This document shows positions 1-12,900 of a DNA stretch of 64,000 nt, piece after piece. A program made the position numbers and the translations under genes. Within the stretch, counting starts at the first letter, position 1. Each line of letters begins with the position of its first letter. The DNA is from Antedon mediterranea (Eukaryota; Echinodermata; Crinoidea; Comatulida; Antedonidae), in the NCBI RefSeq assembly GCF_964355755.1, contig NC_092670.1, forward strand, positions 20,521,201-20,585,200, in the 5' to 3' direction. The notes beneath the pieces are model-generated. The model did not search any database and had not been told where the DNA came from. It worked only from the letters and a program-made list of their open reading frames with translations.

Positions 1-990
1 CTGCAAATTGCGCAAGGTTTTTCGACAGATTGTGAAATCATGCACACCCATATTTTTATAGTAATTTCTAAGAATGATTCAAAATTAAAGATAAATATCG
101 CATTTCCTTATTTTAGTAGTGCAAATATAGTTATAAGTTAGCATACCGTCGAAGAACCGACGAAGGAAAACGAAGCGGTGGTGTTCCACCAGGCGGGCGT
201 GGCGCGGGCGGCCGGCTATACTACTCTAGCCTAGCTAGGGTCTGGACTACTGATACTGACTAGGTTACATGGCCTAGCTTAAACTAATATTAAAAACTTA
301 ATTTTTACATTTATTTTGATTTATTTCAAGTTACAGTGATAATATTATTTAATTGTAATAATAAATGTTATGTATTTATTATACACATGTTATCTTCGCA
401 TTTATTATGTTTTATTTTGAGTTATTTAGTTTCCAATAAATTATTATAATACCGATTGTCTGGTAGAATTTTGTTGCGCAATTTGAAAATTTACAGTTCG
501 TTTTCAAATTGCGCAAAGGTGTCATTTTGCGCAAGAACTATCTTGCGCAATTTACAAATTGTGCAGCGCAATTTAAAATTGCGCAAAGATTTTCTTGCGC
601 AAGTTGATTGCGCAATTTGAAATTGCGCAAAAAATCCTTGCGCAATTTTAAATTGCGCAAGAATTCTTTGCGCAATTTCAAATTGCGCAAGGATTTTTTT
701 GCGCAATTTCAAATTGCGCAAATCGTTCAAATCGCGCATAACACATACATTATTTGTTTTGTTTGTGTTTTAATTAATAATATTACATTTTTTAAAAACT
801 TATTTGTTAATTAATAATTATGCCTAGTCCAGCAGTATAATATATTAAAAAAGAATGATTTTTGTTCATCTGCATTACAGTCAACCGTGCAATTTGTGAA
901 ATCCTGCATAAAACATTAACTGAATGACTTTCCAATGTAATAACATTAAAATTAACTAAGCCATATCTTTGCACTTTTTTAAAATTGATA
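1..990. other. Upstream intron of FLII, repeat-rich
   Basis: No coding exon was found in either strand. The stretch ends in the acceptor of FLII exon 2 (AG at 990-991). It holds the TTGCGCAA palindrome array (474-735) and AT-rich sequence. A GC-rich patch at 145-215 has no recognisable coding content. Confidence 0.6.
474..735. repeat. Array of short palindromes built on TTGCGCAA
   Basis: Fourteen perfect TTGCGCAA octamers occur in about 250 bp, and another lies at the window edge (about 6-16). In the last 150 bp they pair into 23-bp palindromes (TTGCGCAATTT-N-AAATTGCGCAA) separated by 7-9 bp spacers. ATTGCGCAAT is the ideal C/EBP-family bZIP site, so binding is possible; a transposon subterminal repeat is an alternative. 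Confidence 0.85.
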
Positions 991-991
991 G

Positions 992-3900
992 GATGATGAA
1001 TTCCCAAAACATGTTGCAGACATGTCTGGTCTCCGTTGGCTTCGTATCAACAAAACAAACCTGGACATGCTACCCGATGAACTTTCGCACCTATCCAAAC
1101 TTGTAAGTACAGTATTCATTAATTTTATTGCTTAACAAAAGTTATGACCTAACTAATTAGACAGTCTGACTAATTTTTTGTTTTTTTTTATAGGAACATT
1201 TACACATGTCAAGAAATAATCTAATACAGATACACGGAGACTTGCCAACTCTGAGTTGTCTGCGTACACTAAACTTGCGACATAATAAAATACGTAACTC
1301 TGGCATACCTAATGACGTGTTCAACCTAGAGGAGATTAGTGTAGTGGTGAGTTTGTTTTTGTGGCTTTGTAGTGTTGTTGAAATATACATAAAATAAAAA
1401 CTAAAACAGATCTTATGTAACAGCATCAATACTTAAATTCCACGATAATAATTATTTCTATATTACAGTGTCAGAAAATTATTGAAATCTCAACTGTCTT
1501 TCCATAAGTAAAAGTAAATTGTTGTGTTTTCAGGATTTCAGTTACAATCAGTTATCAGCCGTACCAGAAGAATGTGAAAAGGCAAAGTCTCTATTGGTGT
1601 TGAACTTAAGTCACAATAAGTAAGTTAAAAGATCCTATCAGCTTTTTTATCTCAATAATTAATAGAATTTCTACTAATACAGTCAAGTCTCCCAATACTG
1701 GACTATCTGAAAACAGGAAACTTTCCCAAAACCAGACTTTTCTAAAGGTCCCAAGTTGCTCTTTATGCACTTGTCAATTGTATGACTCACTATACGACCC
1801 CCGGGAGAGGTGCGTCATGGGTGCGTCATTTACAAATAATTACTGACGCAGGGGTGCGTCAAAAAACCTAGATGGTACGTCACATCAATGAACAAGGTGT
1901 GTCAATGTCCGTCACTTTACCACCCACCATATCATAAACAACATGGTCACAGTGCGTCAAAATGGGTGCGTCGTGGTCACCTAAAGGTAAGTCACCTTTT
2001 TGACGCACGGGTGCGTCATGGTATTCAAAAGTATGACGCACATCGGACAAATGACGCACCTCTCCCGGGGGTCGTATAGTGGGTCATACAATTGACAAGT
2101 GCATTACCATTAAACACACATTCCTAATACCGGACTTTCCAGAAAACCAGACCTATTTAGCCAGGCCAACGGTGTCCAGTATTGGGAGAGTTCACTGTAC
2201 CAGAACTTACAACAGTACTTAGTAGTAGCGGTTTGTGTGTGTTCACTTTCTATACTTAATCATACATTTATTTTTATTCTAGTATTCCATCAATACCAAA
2301 TCAATTGTTTATCAACCTGACAGATCTTATCTACATAAATCTTAGTGATAATAAACTTGGTAAGTCATCTCAAATTAATAATTATTGAATTATAATATAA
2401 GCACAGAATGTAAATATAAAGTCTGTAATGCAACATTTATATAGTGCCATTTTGTGAAGATCAGAGCGCTTTGAGTGTTTGTTAATTATGAAAATGATAA
2501 TTAATGTCTCTTTAACCCCTCCTTCCACTGGATAATTTCAGAAAACTGCTAAAATATTCTTGACACAATCTGCGAACAACAGACTTCATTGAAAAACATT
2601 ATTATTTGATTACACATAACCTTGAAACTCCTATTTTCTCTTTTTGGTTAAGATACTTTCCCCTTGTCTTTATATATTTCATTTTTTTAAACATTTTATT
2701 GAATGATTTTGTTATAGAATCACTACCTCCACAAATGCGACGTTTAACAAATTTACAAACACTGATCCTGAACAACAACCCTATTCTACATGTTCAGTTA
2801 CGGTATGTGTAGCAATGCAAAAAGTTAATATATATCAGTTGGTTATTTTGACTATCAAACTTTATGTGACAAAAAATTGATGTGCCCATATATAGACATG
2901 ATGTTGTCATCTTACTACCATATTTGGGTATATCACTACCATAGTTGGGTATATCACTACCATAGTTGGGTATATCACTACCATATTTCGGTATATCACT
3001 ACCATATATGGCCACATCACACTTTTTTGTCAAACTAGTTTGATACTTAGTGTAGACAGAGTTTTGGGAAAAATAGTATCCCAGTTCTACAACTTTGATT
3101 GTAATTTTTTTTTTTTTATTTTGTTACAAATTTTGTTCTCAAGGCAAATCACTACCATGTCTCAACTGCACACTTTACACATACGTAACACGCAGCGTAA
3201 CTACAACAACATTCCTCCGCAACTTGACATGCTGACATGTCTCGCAGATGTCGACGTTTCTCATAATGAACTTCCCAAAGTACCAGAGGCTTTCTATCGT
3301 TTGCCGTCATTGAAGCGATTGAATCTTAGCAGTAATTGTATTAAGGATTTATCAAGTAGTGTAGGTAAGGGTAAATCATAGATTTTTAATTTAATTCAAA
3401 GTGACATTTATTTACTTCAAGAAAGACAGTTAACAAGATGTAAATAAAAAATACATGATAACAGTGGAAGAAGGCAAAAAAAAAGCAGAATGGTTGTGGA
3501 AGACATGCCTATTCGTGAGGTTAATAAAGACATGCCTATAGACAAAGATGATATTTAAACAGACAGATAAAAAAGAAAAGAAAAAACAGTCGTCTTCTGG
3601 TAAACATATTGAAGAGGCATGATATATATATATTTTCATCGTTTGAATAGAACAAAATAAGTTTACTTACTCATGCATCATAGCTTCTGTCCTTTGATCT
3701 TCATCCTCTTGTTCTAAGGCTCAAAAGAGGCCTAAATTTGTTAAAATGAAATACTATATAATATATATTATATAATAGCGTGTTCAAAACATAGAGGGTG
3801 TTAAAATAAAAAATAATACTATAATTATTATACTGCGATTTTAAACAACCATGTGTTTTTAGTAGAGCCTAAGGCTCTACAACAGACGACCAAACCTGTT

Positions 3901-6900
3901 AAAATGAAAAACCATAGAGGGTGCTATAATTTTGAATACATCCAGGATTTGTAGTGAATCGTGTGTTTGCTAGGAGCTCCAAGCATGTCATGAATGGTTA
4001 GAGAGAGACAAGAAATGTTATGAAGCTGCCTCAAAAAGACTGCTATAATTTATACATATCTCTTCTTATAGATTGTTGGGTCAACTTGGAGATGCTTAAT
4101 CTCTCGCGTAACAAACTCTCAAGTCTTCCAGTAGCGATCTGTAGGCTTACCAGCCTTAAGAAACTTTACGTCAACTCAAATGAATTAGACTTTGAAGGAA
4201 TCCCACCCAGTATTGGAAAGATGTCAAGTCTTGAGCAGTTCCTGGCTGCAAGCAATAAACTAGAACTCATACCAGAAGGCCTATGCAGGTAACAGAAACA
4301 AGTCATGCCTGACTGAACTCAGTCATGCTTGATTGCATTGTTTTAAAAATTACAGGATAATGAAGTATATTTAAAAAAAATGGGTGTTCAGTACATTGAA
4401 TTAGTTAATTCTTATATAGCGCATTTAAGCAAGCTCTCTAAGTGCTGCACATTATTACCCCGATCATTTTTTGAAAAAAACATGTATGGTCAATTTATGG
4501 ATACATAATCCCATAATAATGCAGCTAGTGATCAGTTCACAATTGTGTCTTGATCTAACTGGGTGGAGAGAGGCAAATATAAGTAAAGTGACTTACCTAA
4601 GGATACAACCAATGCGGCGAGAGTTGGATTCGAACCACGATCAATAATCCAACATCCAACACACTGCGCCACATACCCTCAATGTGGCAGAGTATCACTG
4701 TAAAAATAAAATCTAAACTCTAAGCCCTGTAAGCAGGTTCCTACTCACCAAAGTTAACGATAGTTGTACCAATGAAACCAACTTAGCCTGGTAGGTAACA
4801 TGCCTGTGATCTGTTACTGCTTATTTCATTGCTTTATAATATTTTGTAATGTTCAACTTTCAGATGTCCCAAGATCAAACGTTTAGTATTAAACAGCAAT
4901 TGTCTTGTTACTCTACCTGAAGCTATTCATCTCATTACTGATTTAGAGGTATTAACACTGTACATTTTTTTACTATGCATCTTTTATTTTAAAATTATAA
5001 TGATATTCAGTCCTGGAACAGGTAATAAGCAAAGACCAATCAGAATACCTGCTATAAAGTTCTGTCTACACTATCAAACTTTATGTGACAAAACAAAATG
5101 TGATGTGCCCATAAATGGACATGATTGCTACCATATTTAAGCATATCACTACCATATTTGGGCACATCACACTTTTTTTGTCAAGCTTGTTTATAAACAG
5201 AGCTTTACTCCATCCTATTTACTAGACTGTTAAAACATTTTATCCTATAATAGTGCACATACATTTAATTATATTTTAGAATAAGGATGATTGATACAGA
5301 TTAATTAATGTAGCAATAGCATTGATACTCTTACTGTTAAGCTCTGTCTACACTGTCAAAATTTATATGAAAAAAAAAGTGATGTGCCCATATATGGACA
5401 CGATGATATCATATAACTACCATATTTGGGAACATCCCACTTTTTTGTCAAATTAGTTTGATAGTGTAGACAGAGCTTTATTTACATATTTCCTTTTTTA
5501 CATGCAAGATACTTGATGTTCGTAACAACCCAAACTTAGTGATGCCACCTAAACCTAGGCCTCAACAGAAGGGATCTGGACAAGAGTTCTACAACATTGA
5601 TTTCTCTCTCAACCACCAGTTGCGCCTGGCAGGTGCAGTGCCAACTACAAGCACATCTGCTACTCCAAGTAAGTTTTACTCCACCGCTTGGTTGACAATA
5701 CATAGGCCTAGAGAATAAATAATAATAATAGTTCATTCTTATATAGCGCATATAAGCAAGTTCTTATGCTTCACATTATTACCCTCGTCATTTTTTGGAT
5801 CATACACGTATGGAAACATACTCCCATAATAATGCAGCTAGTAATCAGCGCAAAGTTGTGTCTTGATCTAACCGGTACCCATTTTATACACCTGGGTGGA
5901 GAGAGGCAAAAAGAAAAGTGTCTTGCCTAAGGATACAAATAATGTGGCGAGAGTTGGATTTGAACCACGATCAGTAATCCAACGTCCAGCACACTGCGCC
6001 ACACACCTGCACATTGTATACTGCATTTTTTTAGATTGAATATGATTAATTAAGATTGATTGTTAAAGATGTATTGTCCCCCAAAATCATGAGAAAAATA
6101 AAGATTTTTAAAATCGGACTTTGAATAGGCCATTTTGCAGTTTTAATGAAGTTGTTCACTTCCATAAGAAAAAAAACGGGGGAAAAAATTATTTCACCTA
6201 TAAAAAGACAAAATAAACAGTTAAATTACCCAAAAACTCATTGTCTTCCAGACAATTTGACCATTTTTTGCTTTAAATTACATTTTTCTCAGGTAAATAA
6301 AATTTTTTCAGACCCAATTTTTTGTGAGAGTGAATAACTATTATGTGACATTAAAATAACATATTCAACAAAAAAATTAAAAAAAATATTTTTTTAGGGG
6401 GACAATATATTTTTAAGAATATCTACCATGCTTTATTTACCTTATGCACAAATTCAAATATTGAAGATTTGATTTCCGTTTGTTGTCGTCCTAGCAAAAG
6501 ATCCAATTGCACGAAAAATGAGATTACGTCGAAGGAGACAAGAGAGTGAAGCGGATAAAGATCAAACCAAAGTTTTAAAGGTGAGTTTTGTGGTTGATTA
6601 ATTTATGGTTTAAAGCAAAAGATAAACCTAATTTGAATATTGATTTATTCAAATATATTGTTTGAGGGGAAGGGCAGGGAAGGTATAAAAAGAACAAACA
6701 ATACCACCCAATCAAAAGTTTTGTCTAATTGTAATAGCTAACAACTAATCAAAACACCTATTGTTTCTTTAATCCAATGAGAACCATTGTCTTATTGTTT
6801 TATGGCTTTAAACACTATGTTCAACCAATCAGAAAGTGTGTTTAATTGTTTATTAGTGAATTATACAAAGCTACTGAGGCGTGACAAGACGCCCTCCACT

Positions 6901-9900
6901 TTTTACTCAACCTGATCCACCCATGTAGCAATAACATAGTAAATCATTTAATTGACTGTATTTTCTGTGTTGATAAGTACATATTTTTCTGCACCATATG
7001 TTTATGAAACATTAATGGTACTCAAGGTAAGTGTATATGATTTGAGTATAAAAATTGGACATATTCATAACTTATAATTAAATTAACATAATGCATAGAG
7101 ATATTATAGTGAACTATAATATCTCTATGCATAATGGTACTGCTTTTTCATTTGGTAAGCACTGATAGATGTATTATTTAGTCAAAGCATAGAAAATAAT
7201 AATAGGTATTTGTATAGCGCCAGTATCAACTAAACCGACGCTTGTATTAGATGCTTTTTAGGTTCTTTTTTAAAAGTAGCAATAGATGTTGATTTAGTAT
7301 TATGACGAGGTTAAAACATGGAAGAAAAAAAGCACTTCCATGGTTAAAGGATAAAAAATATCTAAATAAAATTATAATGTATTTATTATATTGTTCAATA
7401 ATTTTATATAAATCAATTTACAGAGAGTCAAAACAGTTTAGTGATATCATAATTTGCCTTTTCTATTAATTAATCTTTTAATTAATTAATAGCTGTATAA
7501 CAAGGAATGATATAACCATAATTAGTATTTAATTATATTATGTGTATATTATTTGACATTGACAGTTTTTAATTACAGACTACAAGGTCAAGCTAATTGA
7601 AATAACCCTTATGGTTATCAAGTGCTCTATTGTATTTCACAACTCATTATTCTTTAGCAATATTGTAACACAATTCTGATTTTTATCAGAATGGTTTTTT
7701 TTATTACAGGCCTTTTTGGTTAAGATTTTTGTATACCAAATCCTGGAAATTACTGTATGTTGTTTGTAAGTTTTTAGTAACTTGGTAGCTTGCAAAGATG
7801 ATTACAGAAGCAAGTGAAAATTGTGTGTAGTGCTACAGATTATAGTACTTTTGTTTTTTGAAATTTAAATAACTACTATTGTAATCAAACTTGTTATTTG
7901 TAGGGTATGAGTGATTTGGCAGAGAAGAAAAACAAGGGTTTAACACGAATGGAATCTGAAGTCCAGGAAGTAGGGTGAGCATGAATCACATTTATATTAT
8001 ATATATCCAAAGGCAAATTACTGAAAAAATGACAATGCTGTGGGTATCAGTGGCCGGATCCCAATGGAGATACAAAAAAAAAGTGAAAAGCTAAATTAAA
8101 ACGATAAAGTAAAACAGCCAGAACAGTTAGTAGAGCTTTCAGGCAACACTAGCCCTTCATCACTAGCCCTTCATCACTAGCCCTTCATCACTAGCCCTTC
8201 AACACTAGCCCTTCAACACTAGCCCTTCAACACTAGCCCTTCATCACTAGCCCTTCATCACTAGCCCTTCATCACTAGCCCTTCAACACTAGCCCTTCAA
8301 CACTAGCCCTTCATCACTAGCCCTTCAACACCAGCCCTTCAACACCAGCCCTTCAACACTAGCCTTTCATCACTAGCCCTTCAACACTAGCCCTTCATCA
8401 CTAGCCCTTCAACACTAGCCCTTCAACACTAGCCCTTCATCACTAGCCCTTCATCACTAGCCCTTCAACACTAGCCCTTCATCACTAGCCCTTCAACACT
8501 AGCCCTTCAACACTAGCCCTTCAACACTAGCCCTTCATCACTAGCCCACACTAGCCCTTCATCACTAGCCCTTCATCACTAGCCCTTTATCACTAGCCCT
8601 TCATCACTAGCCCTTCATCACTAGCCCTTCAACACTAGCCCTTCAACACTAGCCCTTCATCACTAGCCCTTCATCACTAGCCCTTCATCACTAGCCCTTC
8701 ATCACTAGCCCTTCAACACTAGCCCTTCATCACTAGCCCTTCATCACTAGCCCTTCATCACTAGCCCTTCATCACTAGCCCTTCATCACTAGCCCTTCAT
8801 CACTAGCCCTTCATCACTAGCCCTTCATCACTAGCCCTTCAACACTAGCCCTTCATCACTAGCCCTTCATCACTAGCCCTTCATCACTAGCCCTTCAACA
8901 CTAGCCCTTCAACACTAGCCCTTCAACACTAGCCCTTCATCACTAGCCCTTCATCACTAGCCCTTCATCACTAGCCCTTCATCACTAGCCCTTCATCACT
9001 AGCCCTTCAACACTAGCCCTTCATCACTAGCCCTTCATCACTAGCCCTTCATCACTAGCCCTTCATCACTAGCCCTTCATCACTAGCCCTTCATCACTAG
9101 CCCTTCATCACTAGCCCTTCATCACTAGCCCTTCATCACTAGCCCTTCATCACTAGCCCTTCATCACTAGCCCTTCAACACTAGCCCTTCAACACTAGCC
9201 CTTCAACACTAGCTCTTCAACACTAGCCCTTCAACACTAGCCCTTCAACACTAGCCCTTCATCACTAGCCCTTCATCACTAGCCCTTCAACACTAGCCCT
9301 TCAACACTAGCCCTTCAACACTAGCCCTTCAACACTAGCCCTTCAACACTAGCCCTTCAACACTAGCCCTTCAACACTAGCCCTTCAACACTAGCCCTTC
9401 AACACTAGCCCTTCATCACTAGCCCTTCATCACTAGCTTTTCATCACTAGCCCTTCATCACTAGCCCTTCATCACTAGCCCTTCATCACTAGCCCTTCAT
9501 CACTAGCCCTTCATCACTAGCCCTTCATCACTAGCCCTTCATCACTAGCCCTTCATCACTAGCCCTTCATCACTAGCCCTTCATCACTAGCCCTTCATCA
9601 CTAGCCCTTCATCACTAGCCCTTCATCACTAGCCCTTCATCACCAGCCCTTCATCACCAGCCCTTCATCACCAGCCCTTCATCACCAGCCCTTCATCACC
9701 AGCCCTTCATCACCAGCCCTTTATCACCAGCCCTTTATCACTAGCCCTTCATCACTAGCCCTTCATCACTAGCCCTTCATCACTAGCCCTTCATCACTAG
9801 CCCTTCATCACTAGCCCTTCAACACTAGCCCTTCATCAGTGCAAGTTATAGTTTATAAACACTGTATATTAATATAACATAAATTGATATTATTTGTTGC

Positions 9901-12900
9901 CAAAATGCTAGCAAAGATATAATGGTGAGACATCACCAAACTTAATATATATTGTTAATGTTGTCTACTGAACCACTTTAGAAATCAACAGCTTTAGCAC
10001 TGAAAGTGTCATTCAGTATAAAGATAAAATAATTATATAGTAATATTCAATTCTTCAGTTGTATTATCCTTTTATGGACCAACATATTAAATATCATGCC
10101 TTGTGTCACTCACTGCATGTTTCGCTCAGTTTCTGATGGCTTATCTGATTATATTGTTTGTTAATAGACACAAAAGCTGGCTGGACAACTTAGAAAAACC
10201 ACAACTAGATTACAGTGATATATTTTCGTCGGATGTTGGACAGCTTCCTTGCGTAGAAGTTTGGCAAATTGAGAATTTTGTTCCGATAGAAGTAGAAGAA
10301 AGTAAGTTTAATAATCATTTTATTTCCCATGACAAATCACTTTACAAATCATAATTCTTGGTAGTGACTTGATGGCCTTCAAATAGAGTTTTGGTTTGCA
10401 CTGGACACCAAGAACATCTTCAATCTATAAACACTGACAGACTTTTGCTGGCAACTGATTGTTTGTTTGTTTTTGTGATTGATTGTAAAATTGTTTTTTT
10501 TTTTAGTTTATATGTAGTCACTCGAGCAAATGATACTTTGTTGTTTTGTTTGTATACATATGTTGATTTTGGTCGAAATAAATTTTAAATTGAACTGGTA
10601 CTATTAAATATTTTACACATTTTATTTCAGCTCTACATGGTAAATTCTATGAAGCCGACTGCTATATTGTCTTAAATGTAAGTCTTAAAAAAATATTTTT
10701 ACTGCTCTATAGTTATTTGGTTTTGCCAAACCTCACATACTAAACATTGTGCTAATTTTCTTTTAAACGACACTCCAGTGGCCGTATCCACAAATTTAGT
10801 TATTTTCCTTAAATACAAATTATTTAAATAAGAATTTCACTTCACAAGTGGTATTCATTTGAATGATTAACTTGACTATTATTAATTCATTCATTTCCTT
10901 TATTTCGGATAGTAAATCGACATACAAAGCATACAAAAAACAAGGAGAGAAAACATTTCACCAGGAAATTAACAATATAAGCATCCTCACTAGCCTATAA
11001 TCATTATACACCTTCAAAAATATATTCATAAAATCAATTTCTTTTACTAGACTACTCTCGATGATAGTGAAAACCTTTTTTGGCAAATTTATTATTGGAT
11101 TGGAAGCGAAGCAACAGTAAGTAGTATTATTATATACTTTTATTTAAAAAAACAATGTAGTGATATTATAACTTGTGGGCAATGGCCAGATTGCATGTAA
11201 CCCTTTAATACAAGCTCTGAAAGATTAAAAATACACCAATATTTAAAAGACATGAAAAGATATAATATGAAAAAATACAATAGGATTAGGCACTAAGCAT
11301 GTAGGTAAAATACTTTTTTAACTTAATTTAATGCTATGATATACCATTAAATAATGTACTCATATTTTGTTTGCGTATTACATTTTGATTTCATTTTATT
11401 ATTTATGTGTTTGTTTAGCTTGACAAAAAAGCAAGTTCGGCAATCCATGCCGTTAACCTGCGTAACTTGTTGGGAGCTCAGACTAGGACAATCCGTGAGG
11501 AGATGGGTGATGAGAGCGAGGAATTTATGGAGTTGTTTGGGGACGTGGCGTACATTGAAGGTGGAACGTTGAGTGGGTTCTATACAGTTGAGGACATCTC
11601 GTTTACTGTGAGGCTCTACAGAGCGTCTGGTACACAGAATATTCATTTAGAACCTGTGAGTATTGTGTAAATTCATAGATTTTCTTACCCGGTGGATTGG
11701 TTCACAAAATATATATGTATCAGGGGGATTACCACCTATCGGATAGGACAATGATTCATTTTCTATTGGTAATCCTTGGCCACGTGTGCCTAAAGACATC
11801 AAATAAAGCACAATTACAGGTTTTAAAAACTAAAAAGTATGTACTTTGCTAATAAAATAATAAAAAAATATTTTTGCTTTAGGTACCAGTGGACAAATCT
11901 TCACTTGACCCTAGGTATACCTACTTACTGGACAACAGACTAAGCATTATGATATGGTATGGTGACCAGTCCAAATCATTGACCAGGTCAAAAGCGAGGT
12001 ATGTTCATCACATGTTCAAATACTGCACAGAACCAATATTTACTGCAGTAACTTAATGTTGCCTTGAATGTAGAATATTGAAAAACAAATTTAAATGTAT
12101 AATATATATGTTTATATATTTGAATGTATGATAAATCCAAAGGCAAATTACTGAAAAAATGAATGTGTATATGGAGATACAAATAAAATACAGTAAGCAA
12201 AAAGTTAAATCAAAACAATAAAGTAAAACAAAGTAGAGTTTTAGGAATAACACCAATTGTTCTTATTTATATGTATTATTAGATTGATGGCAGAAAAGAT
12301 AAACAAAATGGAGAGAAAAAATAATGCTAATATACTGATGATGACACAAGGCTCAGAAATAAATGAATTCTGGGAAATTCTTGGTGGCTTCGATATCGAT
12401 TTTAAACCAACTGTAAGTTGCACCTTAAACTTGTTTTCTAAATATGCTGTCTTTTCTAAATATTCTGTATACTCGATTTTTATTGCACTTATAGTATAAA
12501 TGAAATGTTATATTCTATGCTGTTGAAAATCGAGATGGAATAGATTTAAATGAGACTACCCGTGTTAAGTCATATTAAAATAGTGTTTTGTTTTTCCCCT
12601 AGCCTTGTGTAGAAGACTTCACACCAATGAAACCAAAGCTGTACCAAGTTGGCCTTGGTATGGGGTACCTGGAACTCCCACAAGGTAAGTTTGAAAGAGT
12701 CTTTAATCCTGAGTTTTCTTTAGTACCAACTGTACTCTATATAAAGTTCTGTCTACACTATCAAACTTTATGTGATAAACAAATGTGTTTCATATCACCA
12801 AATTTGGGCATATCACTACCATATTTGGGTATATCACAATTTATTTGTCAAACTAGTTTGTTAGTGTAGACAGAGCTTTAGGCCAGCCTACAAATTCAGT

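Noticed and set aside
474-735. CRISPR-like array (repeats with spacers)
   Set aside because: Spacers are 7-9 bp, the repeats are palindromes of varying centre, and the DNA is eukaryotic.
491-739. Open frames on both strands in the TTGCGCAA array
   Set aside because: Low-complexity translation of palindromic repeats; both strands open for the same reason.
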